Shown in pieces: positions 1 through 12,084 of a stretch of 64,000 nucleotides of DNA; the stretch's first letter is position 1, and each line of letters opens with the position of its first letter. This stretch comes from Dysidea avara. Its lineage: Eukaryota > Porifera > Demospongiae > Dictyoceratida > Dysideidae. The translations under genes were made by a program, and so were the position numbers. The notes under the pieces are model-generated. The model was given only the letters and a program-made list of their open reading frames with translations. It had not been told where the DNA came from and did not search any database. The stretch is from the NCBI RefSeq assembly GCF_963678975.1, contig NC_089274.1:33599790-33663789 (forward strand), in the 5' to 3' direction.

Positions 1-201
1 TATTTGTAGGATATCCGGATAGGTTTTGTTCAAGATATCCGGATAGTAAAGTTGCTATCCGTTTCAGCTCTAAAGAGAGGGTATGTTTGGAATTTTCACT
101 TTTTCCACTATTTCATATTCCATCTTTTTTGGAATCACTAATATACAAATGTTTTGGTTATTGTATAATTTTGCAAATTGTATGATAATAATGTAATGTA
201 G

Positions 202-2559
202 GCTCATTCAAAACCTGGATCATTCAGCAATCCATTAGCTTTATCAGATTCAGAAAGTGAGGAGTCAAGCAAGCAGGTACAAGCTGCATGAGCATATCAC
301 TTTCCGAATCAATTTCTGTAATTTTATTTTCAGGGAAGTAGCGAGTCTCAGGCCACAGTGCATGATGTAAGTGTCACATGATCATATTGCTACTAGGGCT
401 AAATGTAACTATGATTGTTCAGGGTAACTTGGATTCATGGAGAGAACTAAGGTTTGAGCAGGATAGAGAATATGAAGAAAGTCTACAGCAAGATATTGCT
501 AAGGTACAATCTATAATAACTTTGCATTCAAGCTTGGATGCTTGTAACTACAGGAGAATGACAGGAAACAGAAGGCTGAATGGCAGAAGGTAAAAATGTT
601 AGGAGGAGTAAATTATTCTTCTGCTCTAACTTCAAATTTACTCACCTAGTATTTCAACTGCTCTATAAGTGTTTATTACATTGTTACAATAATGCGTTGG
701 CATTATTTTTTACCAAAGTAATTAAGCCTACTTGAGTTGATATTTTGTAAAATTTCTTGCCATTACTACTAAATCTAAACATACTGCGGTATGCCAATAG
801 GCATGTATCCAGCTGAAGCAATGTTGATCAGTGAAAAAATCAAGTCTGTAGCCTTAGCCATTGATTGCTACTGTAGTATTGTAAATACTGATATTACTAG
901 TAAGTACTTCCTGTCATTTAGGTATGTGAAGAATTGAGAAGTAAAATGTGCACCAAATTTGAGTCAACACATACCAATGGTATCAGGGTTGGATTTATGC
1001 TGCCTGCTGGTGAAAAGATCTTCTATACATTTCAGGAGCACTCAACAGTTAAAGTAGGTATCTGCTTGCAGTAAAGTATTTTTTATGCTCTGCACTTTTT
1101 CAGGACATATACCAGTTTATTTTCAGTAAAGGAATATCACTGCCATTTAAAATTCATTGCCAATACCCACAGCGTCACATATCATTGGAAACATCTTCCA
1201 GTGATAAAATTAAAGAGCACCGTGAATGCATCCTTTTGGTCGTGGCAGATGATGACTTGGAGGTAGAGGGTGATTATACAATTCTAAACCAGCTTTGCAG
1301 TAATAAAGTACGTGTACAGTTGTTTTGCAAGTAAACACTGTTGTGTTACCATGCAGGACTCATTCACTGACAATTCAGCAGAAAGTTCTTGTGCAAACAT
1401 CGCTGCCTCAATATCTGTATATGGTAGGTAAATGGACATTAAATAAACAATCTACACCAACCTGTTGCTATTACCTTTAGATGAAGAACGGAAGCGTTTC
1501 ATGGAGTGTATTGATGCCACACCTGGTTCCCTGCATGAAGTGGCCCGTGGAGATGTTTTTGATGGTGTGATGCAGCTATACAATGATAGAGCTACATCAG
1601 TGATTTTAGAGTATCCAATGTTTGTTAAATTCTTAGGTGAAGCTGCAGTAGATGAAGGTGGTGTCCAAAGAGATATGTTCACTGCATTTTGGGATAGGTG
1701 TTATTCACTATTGTTTGATGGGTGTTCTACATTAGTGCCTATGCTGCATCCACAGATGGACCTTATGGAATTTGTTACGGTTGGCCGAGTGATGTCACAT
1801 GGATACCTAGCTACTGGTATACTGCCAGACAGAATTGTTTTGCCAGTGTTGATTGTTGCTCTCCTTGGACCAGGAACTGTCATTCCAGATTATATATTTA
1901 TCGAGACGTTTATGGATTTCTTGAGTATTACGGAAAGACTCACCCTGAGGAAAGCTATGGACAGCACTGACAACAATTTTCAGCCAGAGTTACTAAACCA
2001 GCTAGTTTGTATTTTGTCACGATTTGGGTGCCGACAACTACCAACACCGTTATGCCTGTTGAAAATGATTGTCCAAGCAGCAAAATATGAGTTTGTTATT
2101 AAGCCTGCTGCAGTATTGTCACTGCTACACTCTGGAGTACCAAGCATTCACCAGCCGTTTTGGAAGAACAAATCTGTTCAAGATATGTATACACTACATT
2201 GTTCGCTAGTAGCCACTCCAGAAAAAGTGATAGCTTTTCTAGAGTCAGACCCTTGTAGCCAAGCACAGGAATGTGTCTACAATCATTTAGTTGCAATGCT
2301 TGGGAGTATGCAGTCCACAGAGTTGAGATTATTTTTGCGGTTTGTTACTGGTTGTAGTGTTTGCGTAACACCCAAGATCACTGTAACATACAACAGTCTT
2401 AGTGGACCTGCCCGCTGTCCAATTGCTCATACATGTGATTCTACATTGCAGCTTTCTGTATTTTACAGAAATTACGATGACTTTAATGATGACTTTAAAG
2501 TTTTCCTAAGCTCATCCTCAACCAATGAGGATTTTTGCTGGAGGATGGATGGCCGTTGA
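202..2559 (+). CDS. UBX-region plus HECT-domain E3 ubiquitin ligase-like protein, 5' end outside window
   Basis: Eight exons join in phase: 202-276, 334-366, 423-503, 554-589, 922-1053, 1104-1262, 1357-1423 and 1481-2559. All introns are GT-AG, and the stop is TGA at 2557. The early exons encode an acidic serine stretch and then an EQDREYEESLQQD segment of the kind that precedes UBX domains in FAF proteins. A UBX-like fold follows (GIRVGFMLPAGEKIFY, then DIYQFIFSKG). The last exon is a roughly 330-residue HECT domain with the N-lobe motif FLGEAAVDEGGVQRDMF. The thioester cysteine lies in AHTC (codon 2434-2436), about 40 residues from the end, as is usual for HECT enzymes. By family knowledge it should take ubiquitin from an E2 on that cysteine and pass it to substrates; UBX regions usually bind p97/VCP. 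The start lies upstream of 202. UBX assignment is less sure than HECT. Confidence 0.85.
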
Positions 2560-2637
2560 CTTATTGCACTAGTATACTACTGTTTATAACCTACAGGACA
2601 TGTAGTACTTGTACTTTTTATTTCAATCACTTTCATC

Positions 2638-2810
2638 TAGGACTGGTACTCTTTGTAAGCCAGGTTGTAATCCATTATGATTCAGAGCTTTGCATACTTG
2701 ACTTTTTTGTAAGCCAGTTTGTATGTAGCAAATAGGACTGTTATTACTTCCGTTATACCTGTTATTATTCAGGACTTGTAAAACTTTGCAAGCCAATTTG
2801 TTATCACTTA
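2638..2810. repeat. three diverged tandem units 3' of the HECT gene
   Basis: Units that start near AGGACT and contain TTTGTAAGCCAG-TTTGTA appear around 2638, 2693 and 2772 with heavy divergence. They lie in the 3' flank or 3' UTR of the HECT gene. No coding sequence is seen between 2560 and 2981. Confidence 0.4.
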
Positions 2811-2981
2811 TACATATTATTTTTAAAACAATTATCATTGATCTAGAAAAATACATTTACAAAGGTATAAATGTTAATATAAGGGCAACAGTTTGTTCAT
2901 ATAGTTCTAACCCATAGTTTTGCGATGATGCAAGTGGATCTACATGATGGAGTAACAGGGAATTGTCAGCTTCGCTAAACT

Positions 2982-4428
2982 TCAAAGTTGTTTGAGGGAT
3001 ATTCTTCCACTGTGGTCTTCATCATCCACTGCATTTGGTCCATCAGGATCAACTCCGTAGTTGTCTTCAACAGTTTCAAAAAAATCCATAGCAGTCAACC
3101 CAGAATGCTGAAGGAGCAATGCTCCTGCAGTGAATAACTGCTGAGGTGACTTGTGGTTGACTGTTCTAATTGGGTGGTTATTCCAGCTATTTACAAACTC
3201 CCTCGGAGATCGATTAATCCGTGGCAAGTAAACATAATGCAGTGCCCACAGATGATGCTCATTGAGGTGATCCAAAATACTGTGTTGTTCCATAAAGTAA
3301 AAGAGCTTGTAATACAAAACTGTCACACTTCTGTGCATATCACGCCACAAACGCTCAATGCGTTGGTTGTGCACACTACAACCAGTTATAAAACTTCTCC
3401 TATCTGTTCCACGTTTTTCAAGCATGTACTGTGCTACCTTAACATTTTCTGTGCCTTGATCAGAACGGATCCGTGAGGGAACTTCATACATAGCAACTGC
3501 TTCCAAGAATGCCTGATACACAGTAGATGACTTATTATTTGAGGAACACCTAAGATATACTATTAGTCTACTGTATCCATCAATTCCACCATGAGTAACA
3601 AGTCGCCACCTGATTAGCTTATGGTGTGAATCTGTAGAAAACAGTGTCAACAACGTTTGAGAACAGTTAAATTATAAAATCATTACCTATGTGCCACAGT
3701 GAATTTGGCCCTGGTACTGAATACGGCCGTCTAGATGTTGCCCCAGAAGAAGATCTAAGTAATGACCCCAAAGGATCAGCAGACCTTAATGATTGACGAA
3801 CTTCCTCTCTGGTTACTTTAATTCCACATGAACGTATACTACCATACAATAGTGAAATTCCAGCAAACGGTGTGTCTTTCTTGATCTCTTCTATGAGTGA
3901 CCTAAGGGTTGCTTCACTGATGTGATCTTGAGGATCATCCACAAGTCAATATTCTACTCTTCTTCTATAAGTAACATACGCAATAGAACATATGTATGGT
4001 AACTTGTAGGTTGTGTACCTATATATGGTCATCCTGCTAACTCCTAGTAACGCTACAACTTCAGTCCACTTAAAGCCGAGTGAAGATAAATATTCCAGCT
4101 GATCTTTACTGATATCAAATCGAGGTCTTCCAGGTTCGGAAGTAACAGCATTAGCACTAACTCTATATGACACTGGATAAGTACCACTAACAGCTCCACT
4201 GTCTAAATAATCATCATACAGTAACCATTGCCGGTAAATATACCTGAGGTTGGCACACAAGTCATTTACAGTAATCAAATACTGCTGTAATTCTGGGTGA
4301 TTTGTCAAGGTTCGCTTTATATAGGAACAAGTACTGAAAGCCATGTCCATACGGTGTAATACATACTCTGTGTAATTCTGATTAGCAACTCCAAATTGCC
4401 GTTCAGCTTCAGTCAATAATGCTGTCAA
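2982..4428 (-). pseudogene. DDE integrase-core (retroviral-integrase-like) gene with one nonsense codon, 5' end cut
   Basis: Three coding blocks read on the minus strand: 4428-4019, 3964-3687 and 3631-2982. They are separated by GT-AG introns of 54 and 55 bp whose phases match. The first block has a helix-turn-helix-like segment ending GVSRMTIYR. The last has the integrase core with D in [10 protein letters not shown] in IRSDQGTEN and E in [11 protein letters not shown], so the acid triad is kept. It resembles the animal 'integrase core domain' proteins that often occur as multicopy genes. In the second block TGA stands just after RRRVEY, where the context suggests a former GGA codon; this is the only break I see. 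The first intron is a multiple of three and open. No ATG precedes the first block, and the LINE at 4430 abuts it, so the 5' end was probably removed or displaced. Its role is unknown; it may be a domesticated or mobile gene. Confidence 0.72.
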
Positions 4429-4429
4429 G

Positions 4430-5588
4430 AGAACAATCCACCAAACATCAGTTTGGTTTCCTTCCTAGAAGATCTACGTTACAGCAGCTACTAGTATTTG
4501 CAGAAAAAGTCTTTGAACCTAACAAATGTGAAGTGGATGTAGTATACATGGATTTCAAGAAAGCTTTTGACTCTGTCTCTCACCACCACTTACTTGGCAA
4601 ATTACAAACCTTTGGAATAACCGGTAAAGCAAGACAGTGGTTTGAAGCATATCTACACAATCGCTATCAATGTGTCAAGATAGGAGATTCACTGTCAGAA
4701 ATATGTTATATACATTCAGGGGTGCCCCAAGGAAGTGTCTTAGGACCTTTGTTATTCGTCATTTTCATTAACAACCTACCTGAATTCATTCAATTTGCAA
4801 CTCCTTTTACATACGCTGATGACACCAAACTTCTATATGCAATTAGATCTCGTGAAGATACTGCAAAGTTACAAACTGATATCAACAGAGCTTCTAATTG
4901 GAGCACCCTGACTGACTTACCTTTCCACGAATCCAAATTTATTCATTTACGTTTCTTCTCGACTACAACAGTCCCCCCTACATACACCATCAATGGAAAT
5001 CCCATTAAATGTCTAGCACAGCATAAAGATCTTGGAGTAACATTCACATCTGACTTCAGCAGGTCAGCACACTATAACAACATATGTACGAAAGCTTACC
5101 AAACCTTAGGACTTATCAGAAGAACATTCCAGGTTAACAGTGCTGAGGCAAAGAAACGTCTATACCTAGCACTAGTCAGATCACAACTATTATATTGTTC
5201 ACAACTATTGAGGCCTCAACTAATAAGAGACATTACTGCACTAGAACGCATTCAACGAAGAGCCACTAAATATATTCTTAACGATTATACATCCTCATAC
5301 AAACTCAGACTGGAACAACTGCATCTCCTGCCTCTCATGTATCACTACGAACTCCAAGATATACTGTTTCTAATAAAATCATTAAAGTCACCCACTGATA
5401 ATTTTAACATCTACAACTACATTACTTTTGCAAGAGGCAACACCAGATCTGGGACTAACCAAAAACTGAATCATCCAAGGTCATCATCAGTAACACAACA
5501 TCATTTTTACTTTAACAGGATAGCCAGACTATACAATTACTTACCAGTCATTGATCTTTCACTACTGGAGTATAATTTTTCTCTGTGA
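4430..5588 (+). mobile_element. non-LTR retrotransposon (Jockey/CR1-like) RT fragment, family A
   Basis: One open frame encodes the reverse transcriptase from the QFGF block through VDVVYMDFKKAFDSV, SGVPQGSVLGPLLF and the catalytic FTYADDTKLL, then the thumb region (LVRSQLLYCS, LERIQRRATKYILNDY). The endonuclease and N-terminal fingers are missing (5' truncation). The C-terminal CPC-type tail seen in related copies is also missing, because satellite DNA starts right after 5588. The frame is open, so insertion may be fairly recent. It lies head to head with the integrase-core gene and probably destroyed its 5' end. Confidence 0.88.
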
Positions 5589-5599
5589 ATAACAAAGAG

Positions 5600-6612
5600 C
5601 AAGGGATTAACCAACAGTACCCATGGTGAGTCTGAACATGTCAGTTCACTATTGGGCAGAATAGGTCCTTTCATTTTCATGTGTAAGGCATCGAAATAAT
5701 CCCCCTGCCGTTAAAACTCTACATTTTAGCCAAACTGTGCATATCTCAGCTTCTCCTCTTTTTTTTTTAAACTTTTCCTGGGACTGACAAGGGTTATCCA
5801 TTGGTACCCATGGTGTGTGTGGACCTGTCAGTTCACTATTGGGCAGAATAGGTCCTTTCATTTTCATGTGTAAGGCGTCGAAATAATCCCCCTGCCATTA
5901 AAACTCTACATTTTAGCCAAACTGTGCATATCTCAGCTTCTCCTTTTTTTTTTTTAACTTTTCCTGGGACTGACAAGGGTTATCCATTGGTACCCATGGT
6001 GTGTGTGGACCTGTCAGTTCACTATTGGGCAGAATAGGTCCTTTCATTTTCATGTGTAGGGGCGTCGAAATAATCCCCCTGCCATTAAAACTCTACATTT
6101 TAGCCAAACTGTGCATATCTCAGCTTCTCCTTTTTTTTTTTTTTTAAGCTTTTCCTGGGACTGACAAGGGTTATCCATTGGTACCCATGGTGTGTGTGGA
6201 CCTGTCAGTTCACTATTGGGCAGAATAGGTCCTTTCATTTTCATGTGTACGGCGTCGAAATAATCCCCCTGCCGTTAAAACTCTACATTTTAGCCAAACT
6301 GTGCATATCTCAGCTTCTCCTTTTTTTTTTTTAACTTTTCCTGGGACTGACAAGGGTTATCCATTGGTACCCATGGTGTGTGTGGACCTGTCAGTTCACT
6401 ATTGGGCAGAATAGGTCCTTTCATTTTCATGTGTAAGGCGTCGAAATAATCCCCCTGCCGTTAAAACTCTACATTTTAGCCAAACACTGTGCATATCTCA
6501 GCTTCTTTTATTTATTTATTTCTTACTTTTCCTGGGACTGACAAAGGTGAGGTAATGGTACTGATGGCGAATGTGAACATGTCAGTTCACTATTGAGTAG
6601 AGTTGGTCCTTA
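5600..6612. repeat. 187-bp tandem satellite, about 5.5 copies
   Basis: The marker TCAGTTCACTATTGGGCAGA recurs at 5641, 5828, 6014, 6205 and 6391, and in diverged form at 6582, giving periods of 186-191 bp. Length changes fall mainly in a poly-T tract inside each unit. Inner copies are nearly identical and the outer ones diverge, as expected of unequal crossing-over. Short open frames within it are repeats of the same unit and are not genes. Confidence 0.93.
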
Positions 6613-8208
6613 TTTACGGCTTAACATGTAGTTTACTTTCCCTTACACATTACCAAAAATTTAGTACATTTTTGGTCGTGTGCATTAGTGTAGACAACCT
6701 GTGTAAAATATTCATATAATACAATCACTTTTGAATGCGATGTTTTTAAAGCTATGCATATGTTGGAATAGATGTCTAATGATTGAAACCAACACATTCC
6801 AAAGGGTTTGAAGCCATTTAGTCCCTAACCATGATATTATCTTGCACTAACCTCAAAATTTGCTTCCACTTAGTACACTTCAAAGCCATACTGTGTATGT
6901 AATGTGTGTCTGTGTCTGCATGGTTTAATCATGGCACATTTATACCTCATAAATTAGAGTGTTAACCACATCAAAGGGATACTCGAAATAACTGTTTGTG
7001 TGCTTTAACTTTCTCAGTTAAGGAACATTGTGTGAGATATAAACTGTTTGTTTCTTTTTTTTTTTTTTCAATTTCTGTTGTAATTTACAAGTACATGTTC
7101 CTTTATAGCCTGCAGCTCGTCTATACAAAACCATTCATCCGGAAGCCACAAGTCACCGACTAAACTGATGATTGTTTCTAATGTGCATGCATGTGTGCAT
7201 GTTATTGCATTTTAAAATTAATTGAGTTGATTGACTATAATGTAGTCTGTATCACAACGCGTACGCCATAAGTGTCTTGTCCTGGAGGAAGCTGGTCTAT
7301 CACATCATACTTCAGTCGTTTTGCTTTGTTATTATCGCTAGCATAACTAGTCGAGCAGTTTTTGGTCCAAATTTACACCAGATTTAACCTTAGATGGGTA
7401 AATTCTCAAAAAATCTTCTGTGGGGGCATGCCCCCAGACCCCCCCCTAGACGAGAGCATGCTAAAGCATGCTCTAGGTTTTGTACTGTGTACGTGCATAT
7501 ATGCTCAAAACTCCTTACTTTAAAACAGCACCCATCATAGTCTGCTGATTTTATTACAAGCATTTTCTAGTTCGATGTACGTGATTTTAATATACCCTGA
7601 AAAGTAGACTATCTCGTTTGGCGCCAGTTTCAGCTAGCTACTACTTTCGTAGTTTACTTGCTGGAGAAAACAGAACACCTATAATTAGTTGGATTGAGCT
7701 TTCTAAGTAAGGTCAGTGCTGGATTTGCCTATTAATGACGAATGACGTAGGCAATACGTCATAGACTGAAGCAGTTTCTAATTTGTTGGAGCACCGCTGG
7801 ACATTTATGGACGGCCTGGAACCATAAGTAGATGGCTGTATTTAGCGAAGGTTTTAGCCTACGCGTTAATAATAAGGTGAAAATGATTGGTTACATACAG
7901 ACTCAACCGACTTCGTAGGGTGAGTGAGTTTATTGTATGTTAAACCCATACATTTAGGCCTACCGAACCATAGTCTGTATTGCCACATGTAGACGGACTT
8001 CAATCCTACCAAATGGGTCATTTAACCTCTATTATACAAAATTTCATTACCTTCACTGTAGAGCGGAAATTGTACACCGCTATTTGAGATGTATTGCCAA
8101 TCCAACACTGTATGTCAATTTAATTTTTAATCAGTAGGCCCATGACCTCAAATTTCTGGTATTGATCTACCAACACAATTAAATATCGTTTAACTAACTA
8201 CATATGGT
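6613..8208. other. no gene recognised
   Basis: I see no convincing coding sequence. Around 7405-7470 there is a GTGGGGGCATGCCCCCAGAC segment followed by a small hairpin (GAGCATGCTAAAGCATGCTC). The same GTGGGGGCATG-CCAGACCCCC segment occurs in the nested element at 56.3-56.5 kb, so this is probably old transposon sequence. Confidence 0.4.
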
Positions 8209-8475
8209 CACATTTTACTAATAACTTCAACCCTGAGAGAGCTTGTACATTTCACCTTTTGTGCCCTTGCCACCGCTGCTCTAGAGCGCCAATTTCTACC
8301 AATTTTAACAAACTCTAGCTATCTATTGTAATTATAAGTAACTAACAGCTGTAATTATTAGTTATTGCTCTGTATTGTATGTATGTTTCTTTGGCAGTGG
8401 GTATCTATTACCCACTGACCTTTAATGCAGTCCTGAACTGCATTAAAAAGTATTAAAATAAAAAAATAAAAAATA
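8209..8475 (+). mobile_element. LINE family A 3' end (C-terminal Cys motif plus 3' tail)
   Basis: The frame HFTNNFNPE...CPCHRCSRAP...NFNKL-stop matches the C-termini of the copies at 22.5 and 37.6 kb (CPCSKCSKIP, CPCSTCSKSP). The shared 3' UTR follows: a GGCAGTGGGTATC/TACCCACTG stem, then TTTAATGCAG/CTGCATTAAA, then an A/T-rich (ATAAAA)n tail. It is a heavily 5'-truncated insertion. Confidence 0.8.
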
Positions 8476-8660
8476 ATTCAGTAAAGAACACAGTCCAGCC
8501 ATTAAGCACTCCGTCACCATCAGAATTACTCATTATCCATTCACTAGCTATCCACTTGCAAACGCTAAGTTATCATTGAATCATAGATATTAGAGTACTC
8601 TCTAATATATATGTCTACACCAACTGCACTGAGAAACAGCGCACTAAAAAGAATAATTAT

Positions 8661-8738
8661 CGACGTCAGGTCGAGATCGTACTTCGACGTCAGGTCGAGA
8701 TCGTAATTCGACGTCAGGTCGAGATTCGGATGTCAGGT
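8661..8738. repeat. 24-bp tandem repeat, three copies
   Basis: Units start CGACGTCAGGTCGAGATCGT at 8661, 8685 and 8709, with a degenerate partial copy near 8727. They contain the palindrome GACGTC. No gene is associated, and the 8476-9095 stretch is otherwise unremarkable. Confidence 0.85.
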
Positions 8739-9103
8739 AGAATTTTGTTACTGATCGCTTGCCATAAGTCCGCGGGTGTACCAGGCATTGTGTGGACAGG
8801 TCTGTGAAACGGCTAGGAAACACTACCACTCGTGTTACATCTCACTATTAATCTCCCATTACAAGTACATGAAACCTTACAACCACAATCATTACCTATA
8901 TGTGTCAATTACAGGAGCCGATCATGTGTAGTGCATGCATAAGTCTGCGTGTACTATCAGTGTTACAGGTCAGTCCATGCTAAGTTTTTTGTGACGGATC
9001 ACTGCAGCCGACTTAGCCTGGAAACTATATAGCTAATGAGTAGCGTAGTTTCGTTTCCCGACTTGATTTAGCTACGGAAAATGCATATTAGCTACAGTAG
9101 TAC

Positions 9104-10997
9104 CAGTGCCGCCCAGAGAAATTAAGGGGCCCAGGGCAAAGAGTTAAAGTGGGGCCCCAGAGGCAAGGAGGTTTCCATTCTGAATCACAACTTCACCCAA
9201 GCTAGGGTCCGCAATCCGAAAATTCAACTTTTACAAATCGATCCCCCTACCATTGTGGGATGTTCATTGTGGTATCCCATTGCTAGATACACCATGAAAC
9301 CGGAGGCACGATTGTTGTCTTCACAGAAATATCGATTTTAATATTTCGTGAGAAGCAAAAATTATTTTTTAAATTTCGTGCTCCACACAAAGAACAGGAT
9401 AGAACTTGCTGCTTAGCTAGATATTATCTAGAGTTGATGTAGTTAAAAAGTACGCACAGTAATAAGCAAATAACTCACTGGGTTCTAGGCACAGGGTTAC
9501 TTTCTCTCAAAAAGCAGAAAACGAAACACAAATTTTCGAATTCAAACTGCCCTACCAGCCAAGACAAGAAAAGCCAACTCTTCCTCATAGTGATGTGATA
9601 AGGTTGGATGCATAGTCTGTCTATGCTGTTAGTCTGGAAAGGATCTGAGACTTCTCACCATCTGGGTGAAGAACGTCAAAATTTTCGTGCGTCATTTCAA
9701 GGGATTCTCTCAATGGTACCAAAGTGCTTTCCAGTACTTCTGATGCCACACTGGTCACTTAATTTTGTTTAGAATGATGATAAATGATGGATCAAAACGT
9801 TTGGTAGTAGTAGTAGTTGGTGTTTCTGTGATTTCATATGATGCAGTATACCAGCAGCTCACCAGGAGCTCCACCCAGCTCAAATCAAAAATGAAAGATT
9901 TTGTGCTTTTTTCGGTTTGGTTTTGGATGTTTTGCAGCATAATGGTGATGTAGAATGATCTAGTAAAGATTTGAAGCTGCTGTGGAGTGTGAGAGGTGAA
10001 GTCAAATTTGGACGATTTTGCTGCCTCCTTGATGCATACCTTAGAGCGAAGCGTGGAAGCCGTGGATGAAATAATAATTGACAACTGCTGCTACCAAACG
10101 TTCAGGGACATCTTTTACCATAGTTTTAGTTTATAATTGATGGTTGCTGTGGCTGCAGAAGCGCTGGAAATGGCTAGAAAGCGCGGCATAATTCTTTGAT
10201 GCTGCAGAAAATTTTGACGCTTGTCACCCAGATGGTGAGAAGTCTCAGATCTTTTCCAAACTAACAGCATAGACAGACTATGCACCCAACTGTATCAAAA
10301 CACTATGAGGAAGAGTTGGCTTCTCTCGCCCTGGGTGGTAGGGCAGTTTGAATTCGAAACTTCGTATCTCTTTGTCTGTTTTTCAAAGAAAGCAACCCTG
10401 TGCTGGGCACCCAGCAAATCATTTACTTATTTCTGTGCGTACTTTTCAACTACTTCATCTCTGGATACGATTTGGCTAAGTAGCAAGTTTCATCCGATCC
10501 TTTGTGTGGAGCACGAAATTTTAAAAATAAATTTTGCATCTTGTGAGATACTGAAAACAATCTTTCTGTGAAGACAACAATCATGCCTCCGGTTTCATGG
10601 CGGATCAAGCAATGGGATACTACAATGAACATCCCACAATGGTAGGGGGATTGATTTGTAGAAGTTGATTTTTCGGATTGCGGACCCTACCCAAGCTGTA
10701 AGTTGAAGACCAAAAAAAAAAAAAAAAAAAAGGTCATAACCTGCTAACAATGACAATAACTACCCCTCACCAACCATATCTCCTTATCTATAAGCTTGCT
10801 ACACTGCTCCTCTGAAGAATACTGTGACTGCTCTATTAGAGTATTTAGATCTGACTGCTCTATTAGAGTATATCGATCTTTTAAACAGGTATTCAAGGGG
10901 CCCTTCATAAGGCTTCCTGGGGCCCCTTTCAGGCTGGGGCCCGGGGCAAAATGCCCCAGTTGCCCCCCCCCCCCCCCCCCCCCTGTGGGCGGCCCTG
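9104..10997. mobile_element. non-autonomous hAT-like foldback element, 1.9 kb, 8-bp target duplication
   Basis: The element starts CAGTGCCGCCCAGAG and ends GGGCGGCCCTG. It is flanked by exact copies of AGTAGTAC at 9096-9103 and 10998-11005, an 8-bp duplication typical of hAT-type transposition. The arms are inverted repeats of several hundred bases. For example, the segment with TCTGTGAAGACAACAATC on the right pairs with its complement near 9315, and AGACTTCTCACCATCTGG near 9650 pairs with the 10235 region. Small open frames inside come from the arms. The right end has a run of about 20 C. Two copies of the CTCTATTAGAG module lie at 10824-10879. No transposase is present, so it would need one in trans. 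Confidence 0.85.
10824..10879. repeat. two copies of the CTCTATTAGAG / CAGTC module
   Basis: GACTGCTCTATTAGAGTAT occurs twice, 28 bp apart, within the right arm of the hAT-like element. The same module occurs elsewhere: 13568-13612, 14543-14572, 20915-20960, 32210-32265, 32488-32532, 36705-36755, 39930-39975, 44410-44450, 45036-45062, 52232-52252, 56348-56385, 59621-59692 and 60472-60520. The function is unknown. Confidence 0.8.
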
Positions 10998-12084
10998 AGT
11001 AGTACAGAAACTATTCTATGTCGTAGCTATATATGCAGCTGAACACACACTACACAGTCGCAAAATTAATGCTGTTTTAATTTAAAGCAGTGTGAGATGA
11101 TAAAAGTCCTGCATTCTTCTTCTCCATGTCAATAGCTAGCTGTCCGAGTGGGAACTAGAGGTTTTCTTCTGGCATCAGTACATCAATCAAATGCATGGTC
11201 AATACTACATGGACTCATGGTGTGCATGCAATGTTGCATGCAAAAACACAGGTATCAAGGTATTCTTTTATGACTATATATTCATAGCTAATTTTTGTTT
11301 ATTGCATCTAATTTATGTATGTATATGTATGTGGTTGGGTGGGTGTACAGGCTTCTAAGCCTCAACCCAAATCACATCATAATCACATCATAATCACAAT
11401 CACATCATTCTTCCCAAGTATGTTTTTATATGCTCAATATAAACTTCACAAGCATCATCGGCTCTGCAGTGTTTGGTTGAATCTTTCATCCAGCCTGTTA
11501 GTGTTGATTATGACAAACAACTATAGCAACATGGCGGAAATCACTGATGGTGAACAATATATAAAATCTATCAGTCATTAAAACATGTCTTATCTTCAAC
11601 TTCTGCATATAGCTCAGAATTTAATTTGTTAATTCTGACCCTTGGTCAGTTCTTTATTAATCTGGGAATACCCATGCGCACATTGTCATAAACAGCTACA
11701 CATGTCATCTCAGGGACTGATCCAGAGGGGGTGGATGGGGTGGCTAGCCACCCACCATGCATGGCCTTGCAGCCACTCAGATTTGCATTATTTAATAATG
11801 CCGAATATTACTGATCATGAACACTCTTTCGTTATATCAATATAAACTAAATCCCTGCATTGCATCAGATTCCAATACTAGCTGGCTATATAACCTTACA
11901 GTAGATGGTAGCAGTATAGCTACATGAATTTATCTATGCCGGATCATGGGCAGTATTAACTATCACCAGGCAGAGGACTTCTTGAAGGAAATAATATTAT
12001 GGGGTCTGCTTTAGGATTGAGTCAATTTTACTTTTATGTCTGCAGCAATTAACCCTAAAATGTGGAATAATGCCGACTGCCTCA
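10998..12084. other. no gene recognised
   Basis: No coding gene is seen. Near 11709 the segment CAGGGACTGATCCAGAGG resembles the ends of CAGGGG(T)GGATCCAG-type DNA transposons; a similar string occurs at 33609 (CAGGGGTGGATCCAG). Confidence 0.4.

Noticed and set aside
5649..6244. Repeated frames starting MKMKGPILPNSELTG
   Set aside because: They are successive units of the 187-bp satellite.
9755..10632. Several 60-110 residue frames at 9.7-10.6 kb
   Set aside because: They lie in or between the inverted arms of the hAT-like foldback element and show no domain.
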